A DNA stretch of 33,240 nucleotides from Actinomycetota bacterium. Its GTDB lineage: Bacteria; Actinomycetota; Actinomycetes; S36-B12; UBA10799. Numbering within the stretch: the stretch's first letter is position 1; every line of letters begins with the position of its first letter. Of this stretch, positions 16,795 to 26,065 are shown piece by piece. The notes under the pieces were generated by a model, which was not told the origin of the DNA, did not search any database, and saw nothing but the letters and a program-made list of their open reading frames with translations. The position numbers and the translations under genes were made by a program. The stretch is taken from contig CAUJDH010000041.1 in assembly GCA_963169225.1 (NCBI GenBank), positions 1 through 33,240 of the forward strand. The letters run 5' to 3'.

Positions 16795-18101
16795 GAGGTC
16801 TTCACCCCCGGAAACACTACTGAAGCCATGGGATCAAAAGCCTCGTTTGCTGGAGTATGGATGCCCGCCTCGAACTCTTGCGGGAAGAGCTTCAACGCTT
16901 GCGGGTACGGCGTTGCCGCAGCATCGCCAAGGGCGCAGAACGAACGGCCGAGAATGTTTCCGCATAGCTCGTTGAGCAGGTCGAGCTCTTCTGGCTTGCC
17001 TTCGCCATCCTTGAAGCGATGCAGAAGTTGATCAATCCACCAAGTGCCTTCACGACATGGCGTGCACTTGCCACAAGACTCATGCTTGTAGAAGTCGAGC
17101 CAACCGGTGATAGCGCGAACCACCGAAACGGTGTCGTCGAACACCATCGGAGTCGCGGTACCGAGCATGGTGCCGACTTCTTCCATGCCTTCGTAGGTCA
17201 ATGGTGCATCCAGATGATCCTCGGTCAGCATCGGAACGGATGACCCGCCAACCACCCAGAACTTGAGCTTGTGGCCTTCGCGGATTCCGCCAGCATAATC
17301 AAGTAGCTCGCGCATCGTAATGCCTAGCGGGGCTTCGTAAATACCTGGGCGCTTAACATGACCAGATACGGCAAAAACCTTGATACCAGGGGACTTTTCG
17401 CTACCAAATGAGGAATACCACTCGGCGCCGTATCGCATGATCTGCGAGGTCATCGAAATGGTCTCAACATTGTTGACGACAGTCGGGCTCGCATAGAGTC
17501 CAGCGACAGCAGGGAACGGCGGCTTCAATCGTGGCTGACCGCGACGCCCCTCAAGTGAGTCGAGCAGCGCAGTTTCTTCACCACAGATGTAGGCACCTGC
17601 GCCACCGTGGACAACAATCTCAAGATCAAATCCGCTGCCTAGAATGTTCTTACCTAAATAGCCATTAGCCTTGGCATCGCGAACGGCAGCATGCATGCGG
17701 CGGATCACATGGGGAACCTCGCCGCGGATGTAGACGAAAGCATGGTTCGCACGGATCGCGTATGAGGCGATGATCATGCCCTCAATTAGCTGCTGCGGGC
17801 TCGCCAACATAAGCGGGATGTCCTTGCAGGCACCCGGCTCGGACTCATCCGCATTGACCACGAGGTAGTGCGGCTTATCGTCACCCTGGGGAACGAAGCT
17901 CCACTTGAGGCCGGTGGGGAATCCGGCGCCACCACGGCCGCGTAAACCCGAAGCCTTAATCTGCTCAATCACGTCGTCTGGCGCCATGTCCAACGCCTTG
18001 CGTAGGCCCTTGTAGCCACCATTGCGCTCGTAACCGGCGACGGTGTATGAATCTTTCTGGTCCCAGTAGCGAGTAAGGACCGGAGTCAAAGCTGTAGCCA
18101 T
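16791..18101 (-). CDS. nuoF: NADH-quinone oxidoreductase subunit F (FMN- and NADH-binding)
   Basis: Catalytic flavoprotein that takes hydride from NADH to FMN and cluster N3. The FMN/NADH glycine loop GRGGAGFPTGLKW begins near residue 55, NADESEPG is at 83-90, and GAGAYICGEETALLDSLEG supplies the other flavin contacts. The N3 ligands lie in SCGKCTPCREG plus a later Cys in FCALGDAAATP. Length is 436 aa from the ATG at 18099-18101. A GTG one codon earlier would give a GTGA overlap with nuoE instead of the one-base overlap; either start is plausible because no strong Shine-Dalgarno separates them. Confidence 0.96.
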   Translation of the reverse strand: MATALTPVLTRYWDQKDSYTVAGYERNGGYKGLRKALDMAPDDVIEQIKASGLRGRGGAGFPTGLKWSFVPQGDDKPHYLVVNADESEPGACKDIPLMLASPQQLIEGMIIASYAIRANHAFVYIRGEVPHVIRRMHAAVRDAKANGYLGKNILGSGFDLEIVVHGGAGAYICGEETALLDSLEGRRGQPRLKPPFPAVAGLYASPTVVNNVETISMTSQIMRYGAEWYSSFGSEKSPGIKVFAVSGHVKRPGIYEAPLGITMRELLDYAGGIREGHKLKFWVVGGSSVPMLTEDHLDAPLTYEGMEEVGTMLGTATPMVFDDTVSVVRAITGWLDFYKHESCGKCTPCREGTWWIDQLLHRFKDGEGKPEELDLLNELCGNILGRSFCALGDAAATPYPQALKLFPQEFEAGIHTPANEAFDPMASVVFPGVKTS

Positions 18102-18757
18102 CACTCATCACCGCCTGGAAGTGGTGCGCTCATACCGTTCTCTTTGGCATAGGTGAGACCAGCAAGCATAATCTCGTCAGCGTTATTGTCGCCCGAATCG
18201 GCCAAGCCGTCATCGAGTCCAGCAAGAGTGCGCTCGGTGGCACAGAAGTCACGAATAACAGCACCGCGGGTCGAGACAACCTCTTCGCCAGCGCGCAGTT
18301 TGGCCAACGTCTCACGAAGCTTGTCGGGGTCCATATTGTCCATGAATTCCCAGTCAACTGTTACAGCCGGCGCATAAGTACAGGCAGCCTGACATTCGAT
18401 CCGCTCAACCGAGAACTCTCCATCCTCAGTGGTCTCGTCGTTGTCGACACCGAGCTCTTCAGTGAGGGTCTCCCACAGCTTGTCGCCGCCAAGGATCCCG
18501 CATTGCGGATTCACACAAACACCAATCAGGTGCTTACCAACGGGGCGGCGCTTGTACATCGTGTAGAACGTAGCGACCGATGCGACCTCAGCAGAAGTCA
18601 GGCCGAGTTCCTCGGCACACATTTCGATGCCCGCAGTCGACACCATGCCTTCTTCGGATTGCACCAGGTGCAGCATAGGCAACAGGGCCGAGCGGGGCTC
18701 AGGATATTTGGCGATGATCTCGCGAATCTCAACACGTGTTTGGTCAGACAATGGCAT
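18101..18757 (-). CDS. nuoE: NADH-quinone oxidoreductase subunit E ([2Fe-2S])
   Basis: Thioredoxin-like [2Fe-2S] subunit of the NADH module, 218 aa. The cluster ligands follow the family pattern Cx4C...Cx3C: C81 and C86 in GVCVNPQCG, C122 and C126 in ECQAACTYAP. The N-terminal helical bundle (EIIAKYPEPRSALLPMLHLVQ) is typical. About 50 residues follow the core (including TERTLAGLDDGLADSGDNNA) as a probably unstructured tail. The ATG shares one base with the nuoD stop (TAATG). Confidence 0.96.
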   Translation of the reverse strand: MPLSDQTRVEIREIIAKYPEPRSALLPMLHLVQSEEGMVSTAGIEMCAEELGLTSAEVASVATFYTMYKRRPVGKHLIGVCVNPQCGILGGDKLWETLTEELGVDNDETTEDGEFSVERIECQAACTYAPAVTVDWEFMDNMDPDKLRETLAKLRAGEEVVSTRGAVIRDFCATERTLAGLDDGLADSGDNNADEIMLAGLTYAKENGMSAPLPGGDE

Positions 18758-20100
18758 TAGCGATCAACACCTCCCATCACAGGATCGATACTGGCGACTC
18801 CAGCGACGACGTCACTGAGCATTCCACCTTCGGTCATGGCACCAATTGCTTGGAGATTGTTGAAGGAAGGTTCGCGCACGTGAATACGATACGGCCTCGT
18901 GCCACCGTCACTAGTGATCTGAACGCCGAACTCGCCCTTGGCATGTTCAGTCGCGACATAAACCTGTCCGGCCGGAACACGGAAGCCTTCGGTAACCAGC
19001 TTGAAGTGGTGGATCAAAGCTTCCATTGAGGTGCCCATGATCTCTTGGATGTGGCCCAGCGAGTTTCCTTGACCATCAGGACCGACAACGAGCTGTGCTG
19101 GCCAACCGATCTTCTTGTCCTCGATCATGTGCGGACCTGGTTGTAGACGATCCAGGCACTGCTCAACGATGTTGAGCGATTCACCGATCTCGGCTACGCG
19201 GATCAAGAAGCGCCCATAGGCATCGCAAGTAGTTTGGGTCGGTACCTCGAACTCGTAGTTCTCGTAGCCGCTGTACGGCTGTTCTTTGCGCAGATCCCAT
19301 GGCAAACCGGTGGCACGCAGGATCGGGCCGGTGATCCCCAAGGCCATACAACCGGCGAGGTCGAGGTACGAGATGCCTTGGGTACGACCCATCCAAATCG
19401 CGTTGTCGACCAACAAGTTGGTGGTGTCCTTGGCACGCGCACGGGTCTCTTTAACGGTCTCTGCGATCTGCTTCTCGAATCCCTCAGGGAGGTCAGTCGA
19501 GACACCACCTGGACGCATCCAGTTGTTGTTCATCCGCAAGCCGGTGATGCCCTCGAGCAGGTCGAGGATCTTCTCGCGATCGCGGAACCCTTGGGTCATA
19601 CCGGTAAGCGCGCCGAGCTCCATACCGCCGGTTGCGAGCGCCACAAGGTGTGACGAAACCCGCGTGAGCTCAGCGACCATCACCCGCAAAACTTGGGCGC
19701 GTTCAGGAATCTGATCTTCGATTCCCAGCAGCTTCTCAACAGCGAGAACGTAGCCAAATTCGTTTTGCAGACCGGCCACGTAGTCCATCCGAGTGACGAA
19801 TGTGACGCCCTGAGTCCAGGTGCGGAACTCCATGTTCTTCTCGATACCGGTGTGCAAATAACCAATAGCACTTCGGTTCGAGAGGACAGTCTCACCCTCA
19901 AGCTCGATGATCATTCGGAGCACGCCGTGGGTTGACGGATGCTGCGGACCCATATTCACAACGAGGCGATCGCGCTCGCCCTCAGCTGGCGGCAGCACAG
20001 TGTCCCAGTCGCCACCATTGACGGTGTAGACCTTGTCTCCATCGGCGGTTTTCTGGCCGGGGTCGGCCTGGCTGAAGCTGGTGTAAGCGGTGTCACTCAT
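18757..20100 (-). CDS. nuoD: NADH-quinone oxidoreductase subunit D
   Basis: The 49-kDa-type subunit, related to [NiFe]-hydrogenase large subunits, forming the quinone-reduction site next to cluster N2. At 447 aa it is separate from nuoC, unlike the fused NuoCD of E. coli. The quinone-binding loop [13 protein letters not shown] is intact near residues 50-62, and [21 protein letters not shown] follows the usual pattern. The N-terminus has about 40 extra polar residues. Its one-base TAATG overlap with nuoC and a GGAGGG about 10 bases upstream support the ATG chosen. Confidence 0.97.
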   Translation of the reverse strand: MSDTAYTSFSQADPGQKTADGDKVYTVNGGDWDTVLPPAEGERDRLVVNMGPQHPSTHGVLRMIIELEGETVLSNRSAIGYLHTGIEKNMEFRTWTQGVTFVTRMDYVAGLQNEFGYVLAVEKLLGIEDQIPERAQVLRVMVAELTRVSSHLVALATGGMELGALTGMTQGFRDREKILDLLEGITGLRMNNNWMRPGGVSTDLPEGFEKQIAETVKETRARAKDTTNLLVDNAIWMGRTQGISYLDLAGCMALGITGPILRATGLPWDLRKEQPYSGYENYEFEVPTQTTCDAYGRFLIRVAEIGESLNIVEQCLDRLQPGPHMIEDKKIGWPAQLVVGPDGQGNSLGHIQEIMGTSMEALIHHFKLVTEGFRVPAGQVYVATEHAKGEFGVQITSDGGTRPYRIHVREPSFNNLQAIGAMTEGGMLSDVVAGVASIDPVMGGVDR

Positions 20101-20870
20101 TAGCTGTAAGCCCTCCGATCGTTTGGCGGAGGCGTGGTTGCGCCCTTGTATTCCACAGGGATGCCACCAAGCGGGTAGTCCTTGCGCTGTGGGTGTCCTG
20201 GCCAGTCATCTGGCATCTGGATTCGGGTCAAGTGTGGGTGGCCATCGAAAATGATGCCGAAGAAGTCGTAAGTTTCGCGCTCGTGCCAATCCAAACCTGG
20301 GTAGACACCAGTTCCCGACGGGATGTGCGGATCTTCGTCCGGGCAGGCAACCTCGACGCAGACAAGTCGATTGTGGGTGTATGAACGCAATTGATACACA
20401 GCGTGCAGTTCGCGACCCTTGTCATTAGGCCAATGGACTCCAGAGACACCCATAGCCGCCTCAAAGCGCAAAACGGGATCATCACGCATGGTCTGGAAGA
20501 ATTCCACGAGCTTCTCTCGCTTGACCCAGATCGTCATTTGGTCGCGGTAAATAACGACTTGCTCGACGGTGTCGTTGTAGTCCTTCTCACCCAAGACATC
20601 GATCAGTTGGTCGGCAATGTCATCGAACCAAGACCCGTACGGACGCTCAGTTCCTTGCGGGAGAGCGACGTTAACAACCAGGCCGCCATAGCCCGACACA
20701 TCCGGCGATCCATGGACGCCAAAGCTGCCACGGCGCGACTCCACCACTCGGTCAGTTGCAACCTCAGCGCCATCGTCGAACTGGACCGGAGAATCGGCGC
20801 TAGTAGGCACCACGACTGCATTGGTGCTGTCCTGGGGGGATTCTTCGGAGGTCGAAGTCTTATCAGCCAT
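20100..20870 (-). CDS. nuoC: NADH-quinone oxidoreductase subunit C
   Basis: The 30-kDa-type scaffold subunit, 256 aa. The diagnostic [19 protein letters not shown] is followed by [17 protein letters not shown]. The first about 80 residues are a hydrophilic extension ([19 protein letters not shown]) that the core fold does not need; similar extensions occur in other actinobacteria. Its ATG lies within the last codons of nuoB (8-base overlap) with AAGG just upstream. Confidence 0.96.
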   Translation of the reverse strand: MADKTSTSEESPQDSTNAVVVPTSADSPVQFDDGAEVATDRVVESRRGSFGVHGSPDVSGYGGLVVNVALPQGTERPYGSWFDDIADQLIDVLGEKDYNDTVEQVVIYRDQMTIWVKREKLVEFFQTMRDDPVLRFEAAMGVSGVHWPNDKGRELHAVYQLRSYTHNRLVCVEVACPDEDPHIPSGTGVYPGLDWHERETYDFFGIIFDGHPHLTRIQMPDDWPGHPQRKDYPLGGIPVEYKGATTPPPNDRRAYS

Positions 20871-21558
20871 GCGCCTTACCCGCCTCTACACGCGCAGCTT
20901 CTTTATCGGCCTTCTTCTGTTCTTTCTTAGCGGCCTTGATCGTCTTCTTGTCGCCGAATAAGAGCGGTGTCGAGGCTGGAGTACGAACCGGTAGATGCTC
21001 GGCCTCGGATGGAAGCAACGGCAGATCCATTAGCGGCTTAGCGCTGAGCGCCTCAAGCTCAAGTTCGGTGATCTGCTTCTGACGGTTGGAGCCCATCTTG
21101 GTGTGCTGTGCCTTGTCATGGATCTCAAGGATCGCGTCAATCAGCATCTCAGGGCGGGGAGGGCAACCCGGGAGGTACACATCAACCGGCACAACGTGGT
21201 CAACACCCTGAACAACCGCGTAGTTATTGAACATTCCGCCCGAAGAAGCGCATACGCCCATGGCGAGAACCCACTTCGGATTTGGCATTTGGTCGTAAAC
21301 CTGGCGAAGGATCGGGGCCATCTTTTGGCTCACTCGACCAGCCACTATCATGAGGTCAGCCTGACGTGGCGATGGGCGGAACACCTCCATGCCAAAACGA
21401 GCCAAGTCGTAACGAGGGCCACCAGTGGCCATCATCTCGATAGCGCAACAGGCAAGGCCGAAAGTCGCAGGCCACATCGAACCCTTACGCGCGTATCCGG
21501 CGACGGCCTCAACCGTCGTCAACATAAACCCACTCGGAAGCTTCTCTTCTAATCCCAT
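20863..21558 (-). CDS. nuoB: NADH-quinone oxidoreductase subunit B (cluster N2)
   Basis: The subunit carrying the terminal N2 4Fe-4S cluster that reduces quinone. Its ligands are the adjacent C37-C38 in [12 protein letters not shown]103 in [10 protein letters not shown] and C132 in [11 protein letters not shown] start it at ATG 21556-21558 ([10 protein letters not shown], 231 aa). The longer frame begins with TTG, adding seven residues (AERRPG) without family support. The overlap with nuoA is 10 bases. A Lys/Ala-rich C-terminus ([20 protein letters not shown]) extends beyond the core. Confidence 0.97.
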   Translation of the reverse strand: MGLEEKLPSGFMLTTVEAVAGYARKGSMWPATFGLACCAIEMMATGGPRYDLARFGMEVFRPSPRQADLMIVAGRVSQKMAPILRQVYDQMPNPKWVLAMGVCASSGGMFNNYAVVQGVDHVVPVDVYLPGCPPRPEMLIDAILEIHDKAQHTKMGSNRQKQITELELEALSAKPLMDLPLLPSEAEHLPVRTPASTPLLFGDKKTIKAAKKEQKKADKEAARVEAGKAHG

Positions 21559-21911
21559 TCCAGGCCGCCTCTCCGCCAAACAAAGAGATACACACAGAAG
21601 ACCGTCACGATGAACAGGATTACCTCAACAAGAGCGAATACGCCCATCAGTCCGAAGCTCACAGCCCATGGGTAAAGGAAGACGATTTCGATGTCGAAAA
21701 TGATGAACAACATGGCCGTCAAGTAGTACTTAATTGAGAAATGGCCACCCCCCATTGGTTGCGGTGTTGGGTCGATTCCGCACTCGTAGGCATCGCGCTT
21801 AGCGCGGTTATAGCGCTTAGGTCCGGTAAGCGTTGCAAGGGTGACTGAGAATACGGCAAAAGCAAACGCCAATGCGCCCAGCAGCAGTACCGGAATGTAC
21901 TCCGCGCCCAT
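21549..21911 (-). CDS. nuoA: NADH-quinone oxidoreductase subunit A
   Basis: A three-helix membrane subunit at the junction of the two arms, 120 aa. The functionally sensitive loop with [18 protein letters not shown] (conserved Cys) joins helices 1 and 2, and [14 protein letters not shown] carries the conserved acidic residues of helix 2. GGGAGAGGT about 9 bases upstream of the ATG is a good Shine-Dalgarno. It is the first nuo gene and follows menG by 46 bases with no terminator or clear promoter between them, so both are probably on one transcript. Confidence 0.97.
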   Translation of the reverse strand: MGAEYIPVLLLGALAFAFAVFSVTLATLTGPKRYNRAKRDAYECGIDPTPQPMGGGHFSIKYYLTAMLFIIFDIEIVFLYPWAVSFGLMGVFALVEVILFIVTVFCVYLFVWRRGGLEWD

Positions 21912-21957
21912 GCAAAATCACCTCTCCCAAGGGTTTCTCACGGCCATGCTATATCCC

Positions 21958-22650
21958 TTAGGGCTTGGTCGCTCTGTGGAGTGCCACTATTCCACCCGAC
22001 AAGTCACGCCATTGCACACATGCCCATCCGGCATCCTGAATCCAGGTGCTCAATTCTTCTTGATTTGGCCATGCCACGATCGATTCGGCAAGATAAACAT
22101 AGGCCTCAGGATTTGACGATGTTGCCTTAGCAACCTCGGGAAGAGCCTTCATCAAATACTCCAAATAACCTTTACGAATCACTTCATTCGTTGGGTGGCT
22201 GAACTCGCATACCACCAGCCGACCGCCAGGTTTGGTGACCCGGATCATCTCGCGCAGGCCCTTATGCGGATCGGCGATATTGCGCAGGCCAAAGGAGATC
22301 GTGGTGACATCGAATTGGTTGTCTTCGAAAGGCAGATCCATGGCATCGCCCTCGACAAAGGTCAGATCAGGCTGACGCTCTCTGCCGACTTCGATCATTC
22401 CAGGCGAGAAATCGCAGGCGATCGGGTCAGCACCTGCATCCTTGAACGGACGGGTGCTTGTTCCAGTTCCTGCTGCGAGATCGAGGATCTTCTCGCCAGG
22501 TTGAGGGTCAACCGCCTTGACGACAGCTTTACGCCATCTGGTTGCCTGCCCAGCCGAGAGGATCTCGTTAGTGATGTCGTAGCGCCGGGCCACGTCGTCA
22601 AACATCTTGGAGACGGCTGTCGGCTGCTTGCTTTGATCGGCTCGAGTCAC
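21958..22650 (-). CDS. menG: Demethylmenaquinone methyltransferase
   Basis: SAM-dependent C-methylation of demethylmenaquinone, the last ring step of menaquinone synthesis (UbiE/COQ5 family). The class I SAM-binding motif [11 protein letters not shown] is at about residues 55-65 and the UbiE signature FGLRNIADP further on. [17 protein letters not shown] is the conserved N-terminal block. The start is GTG at 22648-22650 (230 aa): the frame extends 72 codons further upstream, but that part has no family resemblance and reaches into divergent menF. No Shine-Dalgarno is visible, while TAATCT ends 7 bases before the GTG, so the mRNA is probably leaderless. It heads the nuo operon. Confidence 0.95.
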   Translation of the reverse strand: MTRADQSKQPTAVSKMFDDVARRYDITNEILSAGQATRWRKAVVKAVDPQPGEKILDLAAGTGTSTRPFKDAGADPIACDFSPGMIEVGRERQPDLTFVEGDAMDLPFEDNQFDVTTISFGLRNIADPHKGLREMIRVTKPGGRLVVCEFSHPTNEVIRKGYLEYLMKALPEVAKATSSNPEAYVYLAESIVAWPNQEELSTWIQDAGWACVQWRDLSGGIVALHRATKP

Positions 22651-22657
22651 GAACCCG

Positions 22658-22663
22658 AGATTA
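22658..22663 (-). promoter_or_regulatory. -10 hexamer (TAATCT), probable leaderless promoter of menG-nuo operon
   Basis: TAATCT on the minus strand sits 7 bases before the menG GTG. With no other clear promoter before nuoA, it may drive the roughly 17.7-kb transcript through to the polyprenyl synthase. A TTGACG further upstream is 39 bp away, too far to be its -35. Confidence 0.5.
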
Positions 22664-22766
22664 CACGGGTCCCAGGCTCTGTCCCAACGGGTTCCACCTA
22701 CCGTCAACAGACTTGCGTTGCATTTCTTGTCTATAAGTGCAGTTATGCACCGCAACTTCACGCTCG

Positions 22767-22772
22767 TACACT
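22767..22772 (+). promoter_or_regulatory. -10 hexamer (TACACT), probable leaderless promoter of menF
   Basis: TACACT is followed by 6 bases and the menF GTG at 22779. No Shine-Dalgarno precedes that GTG. It lies in the 128-base divergent menG/menF region. Confidence 0.55.
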
Positions 22773-22778
22773 TGAATC

Positions 22779-24083
22779 GTGACTCTTCATGCCCACACGG
22801 TTGCCCTGGACACGCAGTCTGCGGTCGGCCTCGTGGCAGCCTCCGGCCTGCACAGCTCATTGGCATGGATTCGCGATGGTGAAGGAATGGTCGGCTGGGG
22901 TGAGGCTGCCCGGTTCGACGTTGCCGGGCCTGAACGTTTCAGCCGCGCAACCCGTTGGTGGTCGGCAGTGTGTGCGTCGATGGTAATCAAAGATGAGGTT
23001 GAAGTTCCCGGTACAGGGCCCGTAGCCTTCGCCTCGTTTGCGTTCTCGGCGAGCCCAGGCGACAGCGTGCTGATTCTTCCGCGGGTGGTCATTGGCACCT
23101 CGGGCGGACAGTCGTGGGTAACCCGCATCACCTCAGACGATGAGGCGGAAGCTGAGCGCTGGGCCCAAGAAGATGCGCTATTTGAAGAGTTGATTGGGCA
23201 AGTTGAGGGTGGAGAAGTTTCATCGGCTGTCGACCTGGTGCCCGTAGATTCCGCCAAACCCGGCATGACATGGGAATCCGGAACCGTCACTCGTGACGTT
23301 TGGAAGAACCTCGTTGAGCTCGTCATTGAGCGAATCAATTCCGGCGAAGTCGACAAAGTGGTTCTCGCGCGTGACATCGTCGGCCAATCCGATGGACCCA
23401 TCGAGGTAGACCGCGTGCTCGCCCGTCTGGCCAGTCGATTCGACAACGCTTGGGTGTTCCACATCGACGGATTCATCGGAGCAACACCAGAACTGCTTGT
23501 GCGCCGGGCAGGCGACCAAGTGGTATCACGGGTGCTGGCAGGAACCGTACGCTCTGGGGGCAACTTGAGCGAAGCAGGTCGGCTGGCACAACAACTCATG
23601 GGATCAGACAAAGACCAAGAAGAACATCAATACGCAGTTTCATCGGTCGCTTCGGTCTTGGCCACCCATTGCACCGACCTAACGGTGCCTCCCTACCCCA
23701 GCATCCTCAAGCTCGCGAATGTGCAGCACTTGTCCACCGACGTTTCTGGCCAACTCGTGGATGACATGCCCGCCCTGACGCTTGCGGCTTCGCTGCACCC
23801 AACCGCGGCCGTCTGCGGAACACCTACCGAACGCGCATTATGGATGATCAAGACTGTCGAAGGACTCGACCGAGGACACTATGCGGGGCCAGTTGGCTGG
23901 ATGGATGCCAATGGAGACGGTGAATTCGGAATAGCCCTGAGGTGCGGCCAAATAGATCCGGCCGACCCAAGCCGCATTCAATTGTTCGCAGGATGCGGCA
24001 TCGTCGCGGGGTCGAATCCCGATTCCGAGGTGGCGGAGTCGGAAGCAAAAATGCTCGCCATGCAAAACGCGCTAAGTGGCTAG
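22779..24083 (+). CDS. menF: Isochorismate synthase (menaquinone pathway)
   Basis: Converts chorismate to isochorismate, the committed step to menaquinone. The 434-aa protein has an N-terminal variable domain (1-170) and a chorismate-binding domain. The general base Lys193 lies in KVVLAR, and [12 protein letters not shown] is at 232-243. LAGTVRSGG is at 253-261, a Mg-binding Glu in [10 protein letters not shown] at 276-285, and [14 protein letters not shown] and [15 protein letters not shown] follow. GTG at 22779 is taken as the start since the frame closes upstream and a TACACT lies 6 bases before it. Anthranilate or salicylate synthase paralogues are alternatives, but the men neighbourhood and HPTAAVCG support MenF. 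Confidence 0.92.
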   Translation: MTLHAHTVALDTQSAVGLVAASGLHSSLAWIRDGEGMVGWGEAARFDVAGPERFSRATRWWSAVCASMVIKDEVEVPGTGPVAFASFAFSASPGDSVLILPRVVIGTSGGQSWVTRITSDDEAEAERWAQEDALFEELIGQVEGGEVSSAVDLVPVDSAKPGMTWESGTVTRDVWKNLVELVIERINSGEVDKVVLARDIVGQSDGPIEVDRVLARLASRFDNAWVFHIDGFIGATPELLVRRAGDQVVSRVLAGTVRSGGNLSEAGRLAQQLMGSDKDQEEHQYAVSSVASVLATHCTDLTVPPYPSILKLANVQHLSTDVSGQLVDDMPALTLAASLHPTAAVCGTPTERALWMIKTVEGLDRGHYAGPVGWMDANGDGEFGIALRCGQIDPADPSRIQLFAGCGIVAGSNPDSEVAESEAKMLAMQNALSG

Positions 24084-24136
24084 CCGGCTATTTCGAGATC
24101 GACCGGTCTGCGAAAAGCCTTGGGGGATTCACAAGA

Positions 24137-24161
24137 TATAGAAAGAATCGTTTTTCCTATA
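24137..24161. terminator. Weak hairpin between convergent menF and menD
   Basis: Arms 24137-24147 and 24151-24161 (TATAGAAAGAA / TTTTTCCTATA) pair over 11 positions with one mismatch and one G-U, around a 3-base TCG loop. It is A/T-rich and lacks a separate U-tract, so termination here is only possible, not clear. Confidence 0.35.
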
Positions 24162-24194
24162 ACTGCGTCTTAAAAGTCCTTGAGTACTTCGCCT

Positions 24195-25955
24195 CTAAGA
24201 ACGATCAATTGTGGTGGTCACCAAGACTTGAATGCCAGGATTGTGACGCGCAAGGAAGAGAAGGCTTGCTAATTCTGCTGTGTTGTGAACCGTTACGACC
24301 TCGGGACCGAGGGCGCGGATAGCGGTGACGAGATCGGTGTTGTGGGGGGTGCCGAATACCCGCTCGAAGTCTTGGGCGAATGCTGGGGAACCTTGTTCGA
24401 GGTTCGAGAAGATTCCGCCGCCATTGTTATCAACAACCACGTAAGTCAGGTTCGGCTGGGACTCGGCCTCAGGAGCAGCGAAGGCATTGAGGTCGTGCAG
24501 TGTCGCGAGGTCGCCGAGAATCGCGACTGTTCGAGCATCAGGGTTGGTCGCGTTATGGGCGAGTGCCGCACCGTAAGCAGTCGAGACTAGACCGTCGATG
24601 CCTGAGGTTCCTCGGTTGCCAACGATCCGTGCGCCAGAGTAGTCGCTGGTAAGGAGCAGTTCTGCGTCACGGACTGACTGGCTCGCCGCAACAAATACAA
24701 GATCATCTTCTTGGACGTATCCCAGGACTTGCTCAACAAAGGCGAGCGAGCTTGTCGACGCAGCGCTCACGCGTTCGCGGACTTGGGTCTCTGCTCGCGC
24801 TCCCGCCTCGGTCCAATCCTGCAGCCATGTTGAGTCGGTTCCTGCCCACTCGACTACCGGATCGTCGTTGGGCGGATATGGCACGCCAGCTAACAAAGCA
24901 TCGGCAGATCTAACGGGGTCTGGACGATCCTTTCCAGCGGAGTCGACCGCGATGTGAATGTCGGCTTGAGTCAGCAATCCGATGACTGGGCGACTCAAGC
25001 CGACCTTGCCGACCGTCACTACGAGCTCCGGCCTATGCGACTGCACGAACTCCAAGTCCGCCAAAACGACCGGCGCTGCCGCGACGTAACCGTTCGACTT
25101 AGTTCCACCACCGCTTGGTTCGCTGATCACTGGCCATCCGCTTTGGTCAGCTAACTCGATCGCTTGAACCTGGAACTCTTGGCGCGGTTCGTCGCCAATA
25201 ACGACCAGCCCGCGCTGTGGCACCTGCGCATGACCGAGGTCGGCCAAAGCAAAGTTGATCGGTTCTCTCATTAGAGCCGACACAGACTCCCCTGCCGCAC
25301 TCTTCTCAAGCTCACTACCAAGCTCATCAAGTTGATCTTGAGCGTCGAGAATCGAGACGGATGCCTCCGGTCCAGGGAACAAAGGCACATCGAAGCCGAC
25401 GTTGAGGTGCACCGGACCTGAAGTGCTTGACTCACCTGTTGCCCGCGCTGCAGCCAGACCTTGCGCCACTTGTCTGCGCCACTTGGCTCTCTCTGCCGAA
25501 TCGGCTGTACGTGCGGGTTCGAACTCGATCAGGTGGTTAACCGACCGTCCGAATAATCCGGGCTGGTCGATTGTTTGATTGGAACCCGTATTACGAAGCC
25601 TGGGAGGTCGGTCCGCTGTCAACGCCACCAGCGGAACTCCCGCGTACTGCGCCTCGACAATCGCAGGCATGAGGTTGGCCACGGCAGAGCCACTCGTCGT
25701 CACCACAACAACCGGCCGACCTGACACTTTGGCCAGACCAAGCCCCAGAAACCCGGCACCACGTTCATCGACCCGAACATGCAGGTTGACCTTGTCTTGT
25801 CGCTCCGCCTCCGCTAGAACCAAAGCTAATGGCCCAGAACGAGAGCCAGGGGCCAGCACAACATCGCGCACGCCAAAGTCGATCAATGAACCCACGATCA
25901 CACTCGCGAGCCGGGTCGAAAGGCACACAACTTCTGACCCATTCGTTCTCGTCAC
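24195..25955 (-). CDS. menD: 2-succinyl-5-enolpyruvyl-6-hydroxy-3-cyclohexene-1-carboxylate synthase
   Basis: ThDP- and Mg-dependent enzyme that adds the succinyl semialdehyde unit from 2-oxoglutarate to isochorismate. The N-terminal pyrimidine-binding domain has APGSRSGPLAL (from residue 35) with the ThDP-activating Glu64 in VDERGAGF, then TTSGSAVANLMPA and TADRPPRLRNTGSNQTIDQ. The C-terminal diphosphate domain has GNRGTSGIDGLVSTAYG and GDLATLHDLNAF. Length 586 aa is as expected. The start GTG 25953-25955 has no clear Shine-Dalgarno; a 7-codon ORF ends across it. It is convergent with menF and divergent from the epimerase gene. Confidence 0.95.
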   Translation of the reverse strand: MTRTNGSEVVCLSTRLASVIVGSLIDFGVRDVVLAPGSRSGPLALVLAEAERQDKVNLHVRVDERGAGFLGLGLAKVSGRPVVVVTTSGSAVANLMPAIVEAQYAGVPLVALTADRPPRLRNTGSNQTIDQPGLFGRSVNHLIEFEPARTADSAERAKWRRQVAQGLAAARATGESSTSGPVHLNVGFDVPLFPGPEASVSILDAQDQLDELGSELEKSAAGESVSALMREPINFALADLGHAQVPQRGLVVIGDEPRQEFQVQAIELADQSGWPVISEPSGGGTKSNGYVAAAPVVLADLEFVQSHRPELVVTVGKVGLSRPVIGLLTQADIHIAVDSAGKDRPDPVRSADALLAGVPYPPNDDPVVEWAGTDSTWLQDWTEAGARAETQVRERVSAASTSSLAFVEQVLGYVQEDDLVFVAASQSVRDAELLLTSDYSGARIVGNRGTSGIDGLVSTAYGAALAHNATNPDARTVAILGDLATLHDLNAFAAPEAESQPNLTYVVVDNNGGGIFSNLEQGSPAFAQDFERVFGTPHNTDLVTAIRALGPEVVTVHNTAELASLLFLARHNPGIQVLVTTTIDRS

Positions 25956-25975
25956 TGTCGCCCCAGTTCAGTCAT
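25952..25975 (-). other. Seven-codon upstream ORF overlapping the menD start
   Basis: On the minus strand ATG at 25973-25975 opens a frame reading MTELGRQ, whose TGA overlaps the menD GTG as GTGA. The same 4-base overlap links many gene pairs in this window. It could feed ribosomes to menD by termination-reinitiation, or be chance. Its ATG has no properly spaced Shine-Dalgarno. Confidence 0.3.
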
Positions 25976-26065
25976 CCTTCTATCCTTACACGATTCGCAA
26001 ACCCTTACCGATATCTGCTTCAGTAAGTTAGTAGAAGCAAAAGATCTCGAGAAGAGGTTTGAACC

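Noticed and set aside
21559-21579. TTG start for nuoB, seven codons upstream
   Set aside because: The extra residues are not family-like, and the ATG at 21558 begins the normal NuoB N-terminus with a purine-rich site upstream.
22695-22710. TTGACG on the minus strand as a -35 for menG
   Set aside because: It is 39 bp from the TAATCT -10, far outside the usual 16-19 bp spacing.
22651-22866. 72-codon N-terminal extension of menG
   Set aside because: It has no family resemblance, is Cys/Arg/Pro-rich, overlaps divergent menF, and the GTG at 22650 has a -10 hexamer at leaderless distance.
22787-23611. A 274-codon minus-strand open frame inside menF
   Set aside because: Ser/Thr/Pro-rich without domain features and fully covered by a convincing MenF on the other strand.
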